Assembly (NCBI GenBank): GCA_016932575.1
Contig: JAFGCO010000056.1
Span: 62,001 to 126,000 of the forward strand
DNA: 64,000 nt
Source of the DNA: a bacterium
GTDB lineage: Bacteria; Zhuqueibacterota; QNDG01; JAFGCO01
Direction: 5' to 3'
Numbering within the stretch: the first letter of the stretch is position 1; each line of letters starts with the position of its first letter. Positions 8,770 through 18,038 of the stretch are shown here, in pieces. Below the pieces are notes generated by a model that was not told where the DNA came from, made no database searches, and saw only the letters and a list, made by a program, of their open reading frames with translations. The translations under genes and the position numbers were made by a program.

Positions 8770-9537
8770 TTAAGTTGTCATCGAAATGATTTTTTTTATT
8801 CCGACATATATCAGCACCACTGAGACCGCTATCCATACCGGAAATACATGGCCATGAAATTCGTACCACTGCAAATACACTGAATCCGAATTGTTCAAGA
8901 GCAAAACCAGAACATTATGAAAAGCATGCAGAAAAACGCATGGCAGAATACTTGTCGATTTCCAGAACACAATTCCCATGATCACACCGAACAAAAAAAA
9001 CTGCATAATGTACCAGGGCTGGAAATGAAGAAATGTAAAACTTAAAGCTGATGCAAAGATGGCTATTGTTGGACCAAACGAATCCTTTAATACACCAAGC
9101 ACAAATCCGCGAAACAGCATTTCCTCAAAAATTGCAGCAAAAATGACCATACTAAGAATCAGCATGGCGAGTTCAACCCAGGAATCCCAGATCATCAATG
9201 ATCTGAGACCCTCTAAGAGCGTTTCATCCATGGTAACGAGATCATGAATCAGACGATTGATTTCATCCATCATGATGACGAATCCCAGTATGACAAGACC
9301 GCCGATCAGGTAATATTGAATCGGGACCCGTTTAAATTGAATCACCTGAAAAAATGGAAGGCGCTTCTTTTTTAGAAAAAGGGAAACTGGAATGATTAAT
9401 GAAAACTCACAGATAAAAATACCCGTTTTGCCCATCCATATACCGGTAATGAAAGAAACGGCCATATACATAAGAATGGCCATAAATAAAATCCAGAATA
9501 CCTGGGTGGGCATAAGACGCTTGGTTTTATCGATCAA
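8770..9537 (-). CDS. CPBP-family intramembrane metalloprotease (CAAX protease-like)
   Basis: Integral membrane protein with about eight hydrophobic segments. It carries the three CPBP/Abi motifs: EEMLFRGFV (EExxxR), FTFLHFQPW (FxxxH) and the late HAFHNVL (HxxxN/D). These residues bind the metal in the glutamic-type Rce1-like proteases, so it is probably active. The substrate is unknown. It is translationally coupled to hisS: a TTG start overlaps the hisS stop as TTGA. An ATG eight codons in (MPTQVFW) is the alternative start and also lacks an obvious ribosome site. Confidence 0.85.
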   Translation of the reverse strand: MIDKTKRLMPTQVFWILFMAILMYMAVSFITGIWMGKTGIFICEFSLIIPVSLFLKKKRLPFFQVIQFKRVPIQYYLIGGLVILGFVIMMDEINRLIHDLVTMDETLLEGLRSLMIWDSWVELAMLILSMVIFAAIFEEMLFRGFVLGVLKDSFGPTIAIFASALSFTFLHFQPWYIMQFFLFGVIMGIVFWKSTSILPCVFLHAFHNVLVLLLNNSDSVYLQWYEFHGHVFPVWIAVSVVLIYVGIKKIISMTT

Positions 9538-10802
9538 AAGCCCGGCTCCCTATCGAGGTGTCGGATTAACTGATCCGCGTTTAAAGATTTCTGTTCACCT
9601 GTCTCCATTTTTTTAAGAATCACAGTTCTGCTTTCTAATTCTGCATCACCAATGATAACGACATACCGCACATTACGGCGATCCGCTTCTCTGAACTGGG
9701 CCTTAAAACTCCGCTCTCCCAGACCCATAAGGCACGAAATATTTCTCTCGCGTAATTGTTTTACATAGATTATTGCCTGCTTCCGAGCCTCTGCATGCTG
9801 ACAGGCAAAATAGACAGAAGGATCGATTTTTAAACGATCTTGCTTTTTATTCTGCATAATCATCACAGTGCGATCCAGGCCGGCCGCAAATCCCACAGCC
9901 GGGGTGGGTTTCCCCCCCAGAAGCTCCACCAGTCCGTCGTACCGGCCGCCGCCACATACCGCATTCTGCGAACCGACCCCCTCGGCCCAGACCTCGAAAA
10001 CAGTTTTGGTGTAATAATCAAGCCCCCGGACCAGGCAATGATTGAGTGTGAATGTCAGGTCTGCCGCATTGAGATATTCCCTGAGTTTATTGAAATGACC
10101 GGCGCACGCCTCACATAAATGATCATAAATCGCGGGTGCCTTTTCAATGACGGGTTGACAGCGATCCTGTTTGCAGTCGAGCAAACGAAGCGGATTCTTG
10201 TCAAGCCGGTTACGGCAATCATCGCAAATGCTGTCAAAATACTTCTTATAATAAGATTTAAGCACCTTAAGATATCCCGGACGGCAATCTGGACAACCGA
10301 TGCTGTTTAATTGAAAACTGAGATTCTGAAATTGCAAACGGTCATATAATTGCCAGGCCATATCCATGATTTCAAAATCCAGAGCCGGATCCTGTTCTCC
10401 AATGGCTTCCGCATTAAACTGATGAAACTGACGAAACCTTCCTGCCTGAGGACGTTCGTAACGGAAAACCGGCCCTGTATTCCAGAGTTTTACAGGTGTC
10501 GGCCAGCTGGCCATGCCATGCTGAATGTATGACCGAACCACACCTGCAGTAAATTCCGGACGCAAAGTTATGGAATTGTCCGCTTTATCCGAAAACGTAT
10601 ACATCTCTTTTTCAACAATATCGGTGGCTTCTCCCACACCCCGCTTATATAACGCAGTATCCTCAAAAATGGGAAGACTGAGAGGCTCATAACCGTAAAT
10701 TTGCGTGATTTCCCGGATCACCTGATCGAGTTGCATCCAGTAGGGCTGCTCATCCGGCAGAATATCACGCGTGCCTTTGGGTAATTGAAATAATTTTGCC
10801 AT
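9534..10802 (-). CDS. hisS: Histidyl-tRNA synthetase
   Basis: Class II aminoacyl-tRNA synthetase charging tRNA-His. At 422 residues it is the normal bacterial length. It has the start KGTRDILP, motif 2 RYERPQAGRFRQFHQ, the histidine-specific motif LVRGLDYYTKTVFE, motif 3 AVGFAAGLDR, and the anticodon-binding domain over the last ~95 residues. A four-Cys cluster (CPDC near 175, CDDC near 190, then CKQDRC and CEAC) suggests a zinc-binding insertion, known in some HisS proteins. Divergent from the carbamoyltransferase gene and coupled to the CPBP protease downstream. Confidence 0.97.
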   Translation of the reverse strand: MAKLFQLPKGTRDILPDEQPYWMQLDQVIREITQIYGYEPLSLPIFEDTALYKRGVGEATDIVEKEMYTFSDKADNSITLRPEFTAGVVRSYIQHGMASWPTPVKLWNTGPVFRYERPQAGRFRQFHQFNAEAIGEQDPALDFEIMDMAWQLYDRLQFQNLSFQLNSIGCPDCRPGYLKVLKSYYKKYFDSICDDCRNRLDKNPLRLLDCKQDRCQPVIEKAPAIYDHLCEACAGHFNKLREYLNAADLTFTLNHCLVRGLDYYTKTVFEVWAEGVGSQNAVCGGGRYDGLVELLGGKPTPAVGFAAGLDRTVMIMQNKKQDRLKIDPSVYFACQHAEARKQAIIYVKQLRERNISCLMGLGERSFKAQFREADRRNVRYVVIIGDAELESRTVILKKMETGEQKSLNADQLIRHLDREPGF

Positions 10803-10925
10803 AAGTAGCTGTTCCTGTAAGAATTATTCTGTTTAACACCGAAAATTTATTGAATACGCTTCATCTGTGGTTTTTAACTTTCATTAATATAGGAGTTTTC
10901 ATTCAAGATGCAATCCTTTTTTTCG

Positions 10926-10954
10926 TTGATCTTTGGGGAATAATATGGTAAATT
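10926..10954 (+). promoter_or_regulatory. Putative sigma-70 promoter for the carbamoyltransferase operon
   Basis: TTGATC, a 17-base spacer and TAAATT. Transcription would begin about 10961, leaving almost no leader for an ATG at 10967 but a normal ~55-base leader for the TTG start at 11015. Confidence 0.45.
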
Positions 10955-11014
10955 ATTCAGATATAAATGCATATGAGAAAATCATCAAGCGATGAACAAA
11001 GGAATATATCTGTC

Positions 11015-12832
11015 TTGAATATTCTCGGTATTTCCGCTTTTTATCACGACAGTGCAGCCTGTCTGGTTCAGAACGGCAAAATAATCGCTGCTGCTCAGGA
11101 AGAGCGATTTACACGCAAAAAGCACGATTTCTCTTTTCCCAAACATGCCATTGAATATTGCGTGAATGAAGCCGGTTTGAAAAACAACCAGATCGATATC
11201 GTTGCATTTTACGATAAGCCCTTTATAAAATTTGAGCGTATTCTTGAAACCTATCTTGCTTATGCGCCTGTTGGAATTCGGTCTTTTATTAAAGCGCTGC
11301 CCCTTTGGATCAAGCAAAAACTCTGGATGAAATCATACATCAGGGATGAGCTGAATTACAGCGGAAAAATCATCTTCACGGAACACCATGAATCTCATGC
11401 CGCATCTGCTTTTTTCCCTTCCCCTTTTCAGGAAGCCGCTTTCTTGACCATGGATGGTGTTGGAGAATGGGCCACCGCGAGTTACGGCATCGGAAAAGAC
11501 AACCGGATAGAGATCCATGCAGACATTCAATTTCCGCATTCCCTTGGACTGCTCTATTCAGCATTTACTTATTATACTGGATTTAGGGTCAATTCCGGTG
11601 AATACAAAGTCATGGGACTGGCGCCTTATGGAAAGCCGAATTATAAAGATTTAATCCTTTCCGAATTGATGGATCTGAAAGAAGACGGATCTTTCAAAAT
11701 GAATATGCGGTATTTTAATTATTGCGCCGGCCTGACCATGACCAATAAAAAATTCAACAATCTTTTCGGGGGTCCGCCCCGTAAACCTGAATCCAGGCTG
11801 ACACAGCGCGATATGGATCTGGCACGTTCTGTTCAGGACGTCACGGAAGAAGTCATGATGCGCATGGCCGTTCATGTGCAGAGAGAAACGAATATGCAAA
11901 ATCTGTGTCTCGCTGGAGGTGTCGCACTGAACTGTGTGGGAAACGGGAGAATCTTACGAGACGGTCCGTTCAAGCAAATCTGGATTCAGCCCTCAGCCGG
12001 AGACGCCGGCGGAGCGCTGGGTGCGGCACTCTTTGCATGGTATCAGTATCTGGACAATCCCCGAAAAACCGATAACCGGAAAGATTTTCAGGAAGGTTCT
12101 TATCTTGGTCCCTGTTTTAGTGACAATGAAATCAAACACTATCTGGAAGAAAACGCGATTCCCTATGTCCGGCTGCATAAAGATGAGATTCCGGAAAAAA
12201 TCGCCGATCTGATCAACGATGAAAAAGTAATCGGCTGGTTTCAGGGACGCATGGAGTTTGGTCCGCGCGCCCTTGGCAGCCGCTCTATTCTAGGAGACCC
12301 CCGTTCTCCAAAAATGCAGGAAATCATGAATTTGAAAATTAAATTCAGGGAAAGCTTCCGTCCATTTGCTCCCTCTGTATTGACCGACAAAGTCTCGGAC
12401 TATTTTGAATTAGACCGGGAAAGTCCTTATATGCTCCTGGTAGCCCCGGTAAAAATGAATATCCGTCATGAAATGACAGACCAGGAAAAAAACTATTTTG
12501 GTTTACAAAAGCTTCATGTATCACGGTCAATTATACCTGCTGTTACGCATGTTGATTATTCAGCCCGCGTACAGAGTGTCAGTCCGGATACACATCCGCT
12601 TTATTATCAGATGATTAAACGATTCGATGATAAATATGGCTGCCCTGTGGTTATCAACACTTCATTCAATGTACGCGGAGAGCCTATTGTATGTACGCCT
12701 AAGGATGCATATCTGTGCTTTATGCGCACCAATATGGACTATTTAATCATGGGCTCGTTTCTTCTTGAAAAATCAGAACAAAAACCTCTGGATAAGGATA
12801 TTGACTGGTTAAAGGAATATGAACTGGATTAG
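11015..12832 (+). CDS. NodU/CmcH-family carbamoyltransferase
   Basis: Transfers the carbamoyl group of carbamoyl phosphate to a hydroxyl, usually of a sugar or natural product, via a carbamoyl-adenylate. Features include the TsaD-like N-terminal domain (ILGISAFYHDSAACL, QEERFTRKKHD, EHHESHAASAFFPSPF, the metal-binding HxxxH) and the C-terminal YrdC-like domain (WFQGRMEFGPRALGSRSIL, FRPFAPSVL, VINTSFNVRGEPIV). I start at TTG because family members begin with this NILGIS segment and AAAGGA lies upstream; ATG codons at 10967 and 10973 would add 14-16 unconserved residues with no ribosome site. It is followed directly by an SxtJ-like gene. The acceptor is unknown; an envelope polysaccharide or lipid is a reasonable guess. 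Confidence 0.92.
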   Translation: MNILGISAFYHDSAACLVQNGKIIAAAQEERFTRKKHDFSFPKHAIEYCVNEAGLKNNQIDIVAFYDKPFIKFERILETYLAYAPVGIRSFIKALPLWIKQKLWMKSYIRDELNYSGKIIFTEHHESHAASAFFPSPFQEAAFLTMDGVGEWATASYGIGKDNRIEIHADIQFPHSLGLLYSAFTYYTGFRVNSGEYKVMGLAPYGKPNYKDLILSELMDLKEDGSFKMNMRYFNYCAGLTMTNKKFNNLFGGPPRKPESRLTQRDMDLARSVQDVTEEVMMRMAVHVQRETNMQNLCLAGGVALNCVGNGRILRDGPFKQIWIQPSAGDAGGALGAALFAWYQYLDNPRKTDNRKDFQEGSYLGPCFSDNEIKHYLEENAIPYVRLHKDEIPEKIADLINDEKVIGWFQGRMEFGPRALGSRSILGDPRSPKMQEIMNLKIKFRESFRPFAPSVLTDKVSDYFELDRESPYMLLVAPVKMNIRHEMTDQEKNYFGLQKLHVSRSIIPAVTHVDYSARVQSVSPDTHPLYYQMIKRFDDKYGCPVVINTSFNVRGEPIVCTPKDAYLCFMRTNMDYLIMGSFLLEKSEQKPLDKDIDWLKEYELD

Positions 12833-12841
12833 GAGCTCTGT

Positions 12842-13264
12842 GTGAGTTTAATTTATGAATTTCAGCATATTAAAAGTACAAAAAAAGAACTAAAGAAATT
12901 TGGATTAACCGTGGGTATCGGCCTCATCGTGCTCAGCGGTATTCTGTATTTGGCGCATCATCTCACCCATCCTCTGCTTTTATGGCAGATTCCAGCCGTG
13001 TCTGTTTTTTTGGCCCTGACCTTTCCAATCCTGCTGTGGCCTTTCCAAAAAGTCTGGATCGCTCTTTCGATAATCCTGGGTTTTATCATGACAAGAATCA
13101 TTCTGTGCATTCTCTTCTACCTCATTCTGACTCCTATTGGCCAGATTGCAAAGTTGACAGGCAATGATTTTTTAAATCTCAAGTGGGATCCAGATGTAAA
13201 GACATATTGGAACATCCGGAAAAACCGGATCAAAGATCAATCCACCTATGAGAATCAGTTTTAA
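12842..13264 (+). CDS. SxtJ-family small membrane protein
   Basis: 140 residues with three or four hydrophobic segments (around residues 22-40, 47-65 and 72-100) and a charged C-terminal tail ending in WNIRKNRIKDQSTYENQF. This matches the SxtJ family, which is nearly always encoded beside NodU-type carbamoyltransferases. The start is GTG with AGGAG seven bases upstream; it lies nine bases after the carbamoyltransferase stop. The usual third partner, a ~50-residue DUF5989 protein, is not seen here. Molecular role unknown; possibly a membrane anchor for the enzyme or its lipid-linked substrate. Confidence 0.82.
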   Translation: MSLIYEFQHIKSTKKELKKFGLTVGIGLIVLSGILYLAHHLTHPLLLWQIPAVSVFLALTFPILLWPFQKVWIALSIILGFIMTRIILCILFYLILTPIGQIAKLTGNDFLNLKWDPDVKTYWNIRKNRIKDQSTYENQF

Positions 13265-13335
13265 TGTTGAGACGCAATTTGGCGGATTCACTATCAGATA
13301 AAATAAACCATTGATTGGATTAAGGGAGGAGACGT

Positions 13336-14127
13336 ATGAAAACAAAAAAAATGATTTTTCCGCTGATCGCATTTTTTCTACCGCTTTTTTTGATCTCAGG
13401 ATCCCCTGTTTTTACTGTCCGTCTGGGACCCAAAATGCAATCGTCTCAGGTGGGTTTTCAAGTCGGTCCGATTCAGCCTTATATTGGATTGGATTATATG
13501 TCAATGGGTTTTAATGCAAACGTAATCATAACCAATTCACATGCAGAAACTGATACTTCGATTTTCATTACGGATTACAAGATTGATTCTGATATTGAAG
13601 GAAATGTCAGAATCTGGATGCCGCATATCGGTGTCAGGTACTACATAAATAACCATACGACCAAACCTTATCTGTTTGCCGGTATTTTTAAATCCTTTGC
13701 TTCTATCGACGCAGGAGCGGATTTTGACAATACTTATTATGATGAAAATGGCAATATTGATTTTACTGCCTCCGAATCCGAAAAATTAGACAAGGAAACA
13801 GTATCACTTCTCGAAGATTTGCTTGGAATCTGGGGACTCAATTTTGGCTTGGGAGCTGAATATACTGTAAATGAACATTTCAGTATCGGCGGAGAATTTG
13901 GTTTTAAATACGCGAAAACATCGACATCAAGCACAAACGAAGCAATCGAATCTGTCGATTACTCCGACTATTACACCGGGGATTATTACAGTGTAAATAT
14001 TTCAGATGGATATAATGAATACTCCGGCATGAATGATCAGGGAGCAATAAAAACAGTAACAAAGACAGACGTCACAGCCGGTCTGACGTTCAGTTACGCA
14101 GCTGTTTGCCTGAATTTCCATTTTTAA
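13336..14127 (+). CDS. Outer-membrane beta-barrel protein (porin/opacity-like)
   Basis: 263 residues. A signal peptide (MKTKKMIFPLIAFFLPLFLISGSP) leads into alternating amphipathic strands such as VRLGPKMQSSQVGFQVG, IWMPHIGVRYYIN, WGLNFGLGAEYTVNEHFSI and GLTFSYAAVCLNFHF. It ends in an aromatic Phe, the usual barrel C-terminus. A long acidic Tyr/Ser/Asp-rich loop (DYSDYYTGDYYS region) lies near residues 215-240. GGAGGAG precedes the ATG. It stands alone between the SxtJ gene and a strong terminator. No enzymatic motif; function unknown. Confidence 0.78.
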   Translation: MKTKKMIFPLIAFFLPLFLISGSPVFTVRLGPKMQSSQVGFQVGPIQPYIGLDYMSMGFNANVIITNSHAETDTSIFITDYKIDSDIEGNVRIWMPHIGVRYYINNHTTKPYLFAGIFKSFASIDAGADFDNTYYDENGNIDFTASESEKLDKETVSLLEDLLGIWGLNFGLGAEYTVNEHFSIGGEFGFKYAKTSTSSTNEAIESVDYSDYYTGDYYSVNISDGYNEYSGMNDQGAIKTVTKTDVTAGLTFSYAAVCLNFHF

Positions 14128-14159
14128 TAAATCCAGATTATTATTGAATAATGATTTAT

Positions 14160-14197
14160 GCAAAGGGTGCTGATTTATTGCTGCCAGCACCCTTTGT
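14160..14197 (+). terminator. Intrinsic terminator after the barrel protein
   Basis: 12-bp perfect stem CAAAGGGTGCTG / CAGCACCCTTTG with a 12-base loop, followed by the T-poor TAATAAT. It probably ends the plus-strand transcript. Positions 14198-14405 show nothing further. Confidence 0.7.
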
Positions 14198-14405
14198 AAT
14201 AATATAAAACAACGATTTCAAATTCAATCATGTGGTATCCGTTTTTTCTAAAATTGTGCTGTATCATTCAAGATAATTTAAAACCTTTCCAGAGTTTTTC
14301 AACACAATTGATTTCCCTGTTGTTATTAACAGATATCCGAAAAAAACTCAGAAAAGATATCAATATATAAAACAGTGCTTATTCATCATGCCAGAGAAAA
14401 GAAGG

Positions 14406-14948
14406 CTACTTATTACGGCTGTACACACATCCGCAATAATCCTGTCTGTAAAGTTTCTCTTGATTGCTTATAACAACACTCTGCCTGAATCCGTCTTTCT
14501 TTTTGAAATCCGACCGGATAAACGACACGCCCGTTTCTTTTTCTATATCTTCACCCAATCGATGAATCATCTTTACACTCTTCAGGGGACTCAGACTCAA
14601 TGTCGAAGTAAATATTTTATATCCTCGCTCTCTGGCCAATTGCGCGGTTTTTTCCAGACGCATGCGTATGCATATCTCACAGCGGGCACCGCGCTCCGGT
14701 TCATTTTCAAAGCCATGAATACGATTAAACCATTCATTTGTATCATAAGGACCCACGAAGACATTAAAATTCCAGCGTTCTCCGAGACGAATGATTTCCT
14801 GCCTCCGGAATTCATATTCTGCTTCAGGATAGATATTGGGATTATAGAAGAAAACATCCACCATATACTGTTCTGACAGCCGTTGCAAAGGCACTGTCGT
14901 GCATGGCGCACAGCAGGCATGAAGTAACATATTTTCTTTATTTGACAT
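14406..14948 (-). CDS. queH: Epoxyqueuosine reductase QueH
   Basis: Reduces epoxyqueuosine to queuosine in tRNA anticodons, the last step of queuosine synthesis and the non-orthologous alternative to QueG. It shows the QueH (DUF208) signatures: LLHACCAPCTTVPLQRL at the N-terminus, FYNPNIYPEAEYEFR, GPYDTNEWF, GARCEICIRMRL near residue 110, STLSLSPLKS, and YRQDYCGCVYS at the C-terminus. The Cys pairs ligate the Fe-S cluster and second metal. At 180 residues it is slightly short but complete. GGAG lies five bases before ATG. It is transcribed 63 bases after thiD; no other queuosine gene is in the window. Confidence 0.93.
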   Translation of the reverse strand: MSNKENMLLHACCAPCTTVPLQRLSEQYMVDVFFYNPNIYPEAEYEFRRQEIIRLGERWNFNVFVGPYDTNEWFNRIHGFENEPERGARCEICIRMRLEKTAQLARERGYKIFTSTLSLSPLKSVKMIHRLGEDIEKETGVSFIRSDFKKKDGFRQSVVISNQEKLYRQDYCGCVYSRNK

Positions 14949-15011
14949 TCCGTCTCCGGAGCAGGAACAGCATGAGTTAACATGAGAATCTGCCCAGTCG
15001 AAACAGATCCG

Positions 15012-15815
15012 TTATTCTATTTCTTCAATGCGTATAAAATGATTTAACGGGCCATGTCCCTTTCCCAATGGAATGGCTTCCTGAATAGCCCTTGTAACAA
15101 ACTTTTTTGCTACCTGAATCGCCTTTTTTAATGACAAGCCCCTGGCAAGACCGGCCGCAATCGCCGCTGAATAAGTACATCCTGTACCGTGTGTATTCAG
15201 GGTGGCTATTCTCCGAGAGGTAAACCGCGAGAATGAATCCCCGTCAAAAAGCACATCCACTGCATCGCCTTTCAAATGCCCCCCCTTGATCAAAACAGCT
15301 CCGCATCCCAATTTGTGAATGCGTATGGCGGCTTCCCGCAAATCAGACGGGGATTCAATCCGGATGCCCGATAAAATTTCCGCTTCGGGAATATTGGGAG
15401 TCACCAGCGTTGCAGTGGGTAACAATTCATGTTTGACCTTTTCAATCGCGTCTTTCTGCAGGAGCGTGTCTCCCCCTTTGGCAACCATAACAGGATCGAC
15501 AACAACATTCGGAATCGTACAGCTGTAAAGTTTCTGAGCGACGATCATCACAATTTGAGCATCATATAACATGCCGGTTTTAACGGAGTCGACACCTATA
15601 TCCGCGTACACAGCTTCGAACTGCAAAGATACGAATTCCGGGGACAATGCCTCCACACCATGAACGCGAACAGTATTCTGCGCAGTAACAGAAGTCACCA
15701 CCGACATGCCATATACACCAAATGCACTGAACGTTTTCAAATCTGCCTGAATGCCGGCTCCGCCTCCGGAATCTGAGCCGGCAATTGTCAATACACGTCT
15801 GATTGGTTCTCTCAT
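15012..15815 (-). CDS. thiD: Hydroxymethylpyrimidine/phosphomethylpyrimidine kinase
   Basis: Phosphorylates HMP and HMP-P in thiamine synthesis. Ribokinase-fold signatures are present: LTIAGSDSGGGAGIQADLK, YGMSVVTSVTAQNT, DPVMVAKGGDTLL, LVTPNIPEAEILSG, and the anion-hole/catalytic segment TLNTHGTGCTYSAAIAA with the catalytic Cys-Thr region. At 267 residues it is the standard size. The ATG lies about six bases past the poly-T of the ferredoxin terminator and has no clear ribosome binding site, so expression may depend on readthrough or an internal promoter. No TPP riboswitch is visible upstream. Confidence 0.95.
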   Translation of the reverse strand: MREPIRRVLTIAGSDSGGGAGIQADLKTFSAFGVYGMSVVTSVTAQNTVRVHGVEALSPEFVSLQFEAVYADIGVDSVKTGMLYDAQIVMIVAQKLYSCTIPNVVVDPVMVAKGGDTLLQKDAIEKVKHELLPTATLVTPNIPEAEILSGIRIESPSDLREAAIRIHKLGCGAVLIKGGHLKGDAVDVLFDGDSFSRFTSRRIATLNTHGTGCTYSAAIAAGLARGLSLKKAIQVAKKFVTRAIQEAIPLGKGHGPLNHFIRIEEIE

Positions 15816-15820
15816 AAAAC

Positions 15821-15848
15821 AAAAAAGGCAGAGTTTTCACTCTGCCTT
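15821..15848 (-). terminator. Intrinsic terminator between ferredoxin and thiD
   Basis: Perfect 10-bp stem AAGGCAGAGT / ACTCTGCCTT with a four-base loop, then TTTTTT on the minus strand. It ends the ferredoxin message and lies directly in front of the thiD start codon, so it would also control any readthrough into thiD. Confidence 0.85.
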
Positions 15849-15872
15849 CCCCATATTAATCATATCATTAAA

Positions 15873-16052
<180 letters not shown>

Positions 16053-16115
16053 CTATAAATAAGAATTTTATTGAATAAAATATACAAATTTACTCAATCA
16101 ATGTCAATAATATTG

Positions 16116-17105
16116 TCAAATCCGCCATGCGGAAATCTTCTGTTCTGAAAATGGGATGACAGTCAATACACCTTCTTCATTGTTATGCCTGCATCGCATT
16201 TTTATCATATGATTCCTGTGTTTACAGTAGCGTGCCGTGATCGCAGCTGCTATATTCAAATCTTCCTGATTTCGGGCATTTTCTACCAGGGTGAGCGGTC
16301 CTGTGATCTCCAAAGGTTCAATCACCGTTCGATGTGCTGCAAATGCCTCAAGCATTCGGTTATCCTGCTCATTACGGCCGACAATGACATGCAAATAACC
16401 GCTTGGCCAATAGTGACGTCCCAAACGCAGTAACTGTATGTCTTCCACGGATATCTCTGACTTTTTCCGGTTCCGAAAAAGAGCACGGGCGCGTTGGCCG
16501 AATTGAGGTGTTGTTAAAATACATCCGCCTGCCGGTTGCTCATATTCATTGATCCCAAATTTTTCAGCCAGGGCTATTTGCAATTTTCGCCCCCTGCCAG
16601 AAATACCATAAAGCCGGCTTCGGTCAATCCATCCTTTTTGCTCTGGCTGGCTTTTTCGCAACTTTTTTGCAGACAAAGGACGTACAACCATCCCGGCTAC
16701 TGCAGCTTTCTTTTCAATAAAATATAATATAGGCTGTTTCTGCGTCATGGGACGCTGGCCTACCACATCCCCGGTAATAATAAATGATGCGCCAATATCA
16801 TTCATGAATTGCTTGGCCTGCCGAAGCATAAAAATTTTGCAATCGATGCACGGATTAACTTCTTTACCATATCCATGCTCTGGATTGATCAGGATCGGAT
16901 AAAAATCGTTCGTCACATTACGAATGACAACCGGAATATTAACAGGATTGAAAAGACGGTTCATTGTATTTTGAATATCAGAATCGGCTGTAGAATCAAA
17001 ATGAAACATACAGTGTAAACCGATGACTTCGATCCCCAGATCACGTATCGCTTTAACGGCCAAAAGGCTGTCCAAACCGGACGATATCAATGCAACTGCT
17101 TTCAT
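16116..17105 (-). CDS. PP-loop ATP pyrophosphatase, ThiI/MnmA-like tRNA thiolation enzyme
   Basis: N-terminal PP-loop adenylating domain with SSGLDSLLA (SGGxDS-type nucleotide loop) at residues 8-16. The motif NPCIDCKIFM near residue 82 resembles the PCxxC motif of MnmA/TtuA-like thiolases, and ITGDVVGQRPMTQ follows near 108. The C-terminal ~100 residues (RLGRHYWPSGYLHVIVGRNEQ) resemble the NFACT-R (DUF814) RNA-binding domain seen fused to such enzymes. It lacks the THUMP and ferredoxin-like domains of classical ThiI. Probable role: sulfur insertion into a tRNA uridine. The exact position (U8 or other) cannot be read from sequence. Confidence 0.78.
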   Translation of the reverse strand: MKAVALISSGLDSLLAVKAIRDLGIEVIGLHCMFHFDSTADSDIQNTMNRLFNPVNIPVVIRNVTNDFYPILINPEHGYGKEVNPCIDCKIFMLRQAKQFMNDIGASFIITGDVVGQRPMTQKQPILYFIEKKAAVAGMVVRPLSAKKLRKSQPEQKGWIDRSRLYGISGRGRKLQIALAEKFGINEYEQPAGGCILTTPQFGQRARALFRNRKKSEISVEDIQLLRLGRHYWPSGYLHVIVGRNEQDNRMLEAFAAHRTVIEPLEITGPLTLVENARNQEDLNIAAAITARYCKHRNHMIKMRCRHNNEEGVLTVIPFSEQKISAWRI

Positions 17106-17150
17106 TCGGGTGGTCTCTATTCATTCAGATATGCAAAATCGGAATGCAAA

Positions 17151-18038
17151 TTAACTGCCGTCTATATCATGTAATACTTGATCAACTGTGAAATCAAGCC
17201 GTTTGATATGAATGCCGCTGTATCTCTGCACCCATTGAACGATATAGTTTTGAAGTTCACTAAGGGCCAGGCCCATTTTAAGACCATATTGAATACTCAA
17301 TATCACCTCGATTGAGTAATCCCGGTGGTAATCATCGATAATGATTTTTTGAATTTTAATGTTTGGATCATACTCTTCCACACAATGCATAATCATTTGT
17401 GACAACGCGACTTCTGAAATTGATATTTTGCCGATCCGGCTGAAAGGAGGCTGAACAATGGTTTTTTCGATAATTTGTTTTTTCCAGAATAACACCGGGT
17501 GCCTTTCAATAAAAAACCGGATTGAATCCAAAACCCGATGTCCCGGATCTTTTTTTACTTCGACCACAGGGACCGGAATAATATGCTTTCCCTGTGTTTT
17601 TCTATGCTCCTGAGCCATGGCAATTTCTTCGGTGGTTGAGACGTCCTCTATATAAATGACCTGATCCGGATACGGCAATTCCAACTGTTCAGCTATCCTG
17701 GCAACCATTTTCTCGGAAGTACCGATAATCAGAATCGATGAAAATTTTTCTGCATCCAGGGCCTTCCGGATACTCTGAGCATGTTCCGTATCCTCTAAAA
17801 TGGCACGTTTGACTGCTTTAAAACGGTTTGATTCCCTTTTTGCTGACTGACCCGCCAGTATTTGTTGACCGCGAATTAAAAGACCGTCGTCCACCATCAG
17901 GTCAATTTGATACTTTTCGGCAATCAACCGGGCGCGAAAGCTTTTTCCAGTTCCGGAACTGCCGACAAGGGCATATACTTTTATCCGGTTTGTCGGCCTG
18001 TGAATATTTTTAATCAGTCCTTTAAGTCTGCGTATCAT
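17151..18038 (-). CDS. P-loop NTPase fused to an Asp23/Gls24-like domain
   Basis: The N-terminal ~170 residues form a kinase-like P-loop domain: Walker A LVGSSGTGKSFRA near residue 27, and LIIGTSEKMV followed by IYIEDVSTTEEI further on. The C-terminal ~110 residues (ISISEVALSQMIMHCVEEYD, then IEVILSIQYGLKMGLALSEL and IKRLDFTVDQVLHD) resemble the Asp23/Gls24 (DUF322) fold found in envelope-stress proteins. This combination occurs in clostridia and other anaerobes without known function. Stands between the PP-loop gene and mutL-miaA. The start is the first ATG; its ribosome site is weak. Confidence 0.68.
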   Translation of the reverse strand: MIRRLKGLIKNIHRPTNRIKVYALVGSSGTGKSFRARLIAEKYQIDLMVDDGLLIRGQQILAGQSAKRESNRFKAVKRAILEDTEHAQSIRKALDAEKFSSILIIGTSEKMVARIAEQLELPYPDQVIYIEDVSTTEEIAMAQEHRKTQGKHIIPVPVVEVKKDPGHRVLDSIRFFIERHPVLFWKKQIIEKTIVQPPFSRIGKISISEVALSQMIMHCVEEYDPNIKIQKIIIDDYHRDYSIEVILSIQYGLKMGLALSELQNYIVQWVQRYSGIHIKRLDFTVDQVLHDIDGS

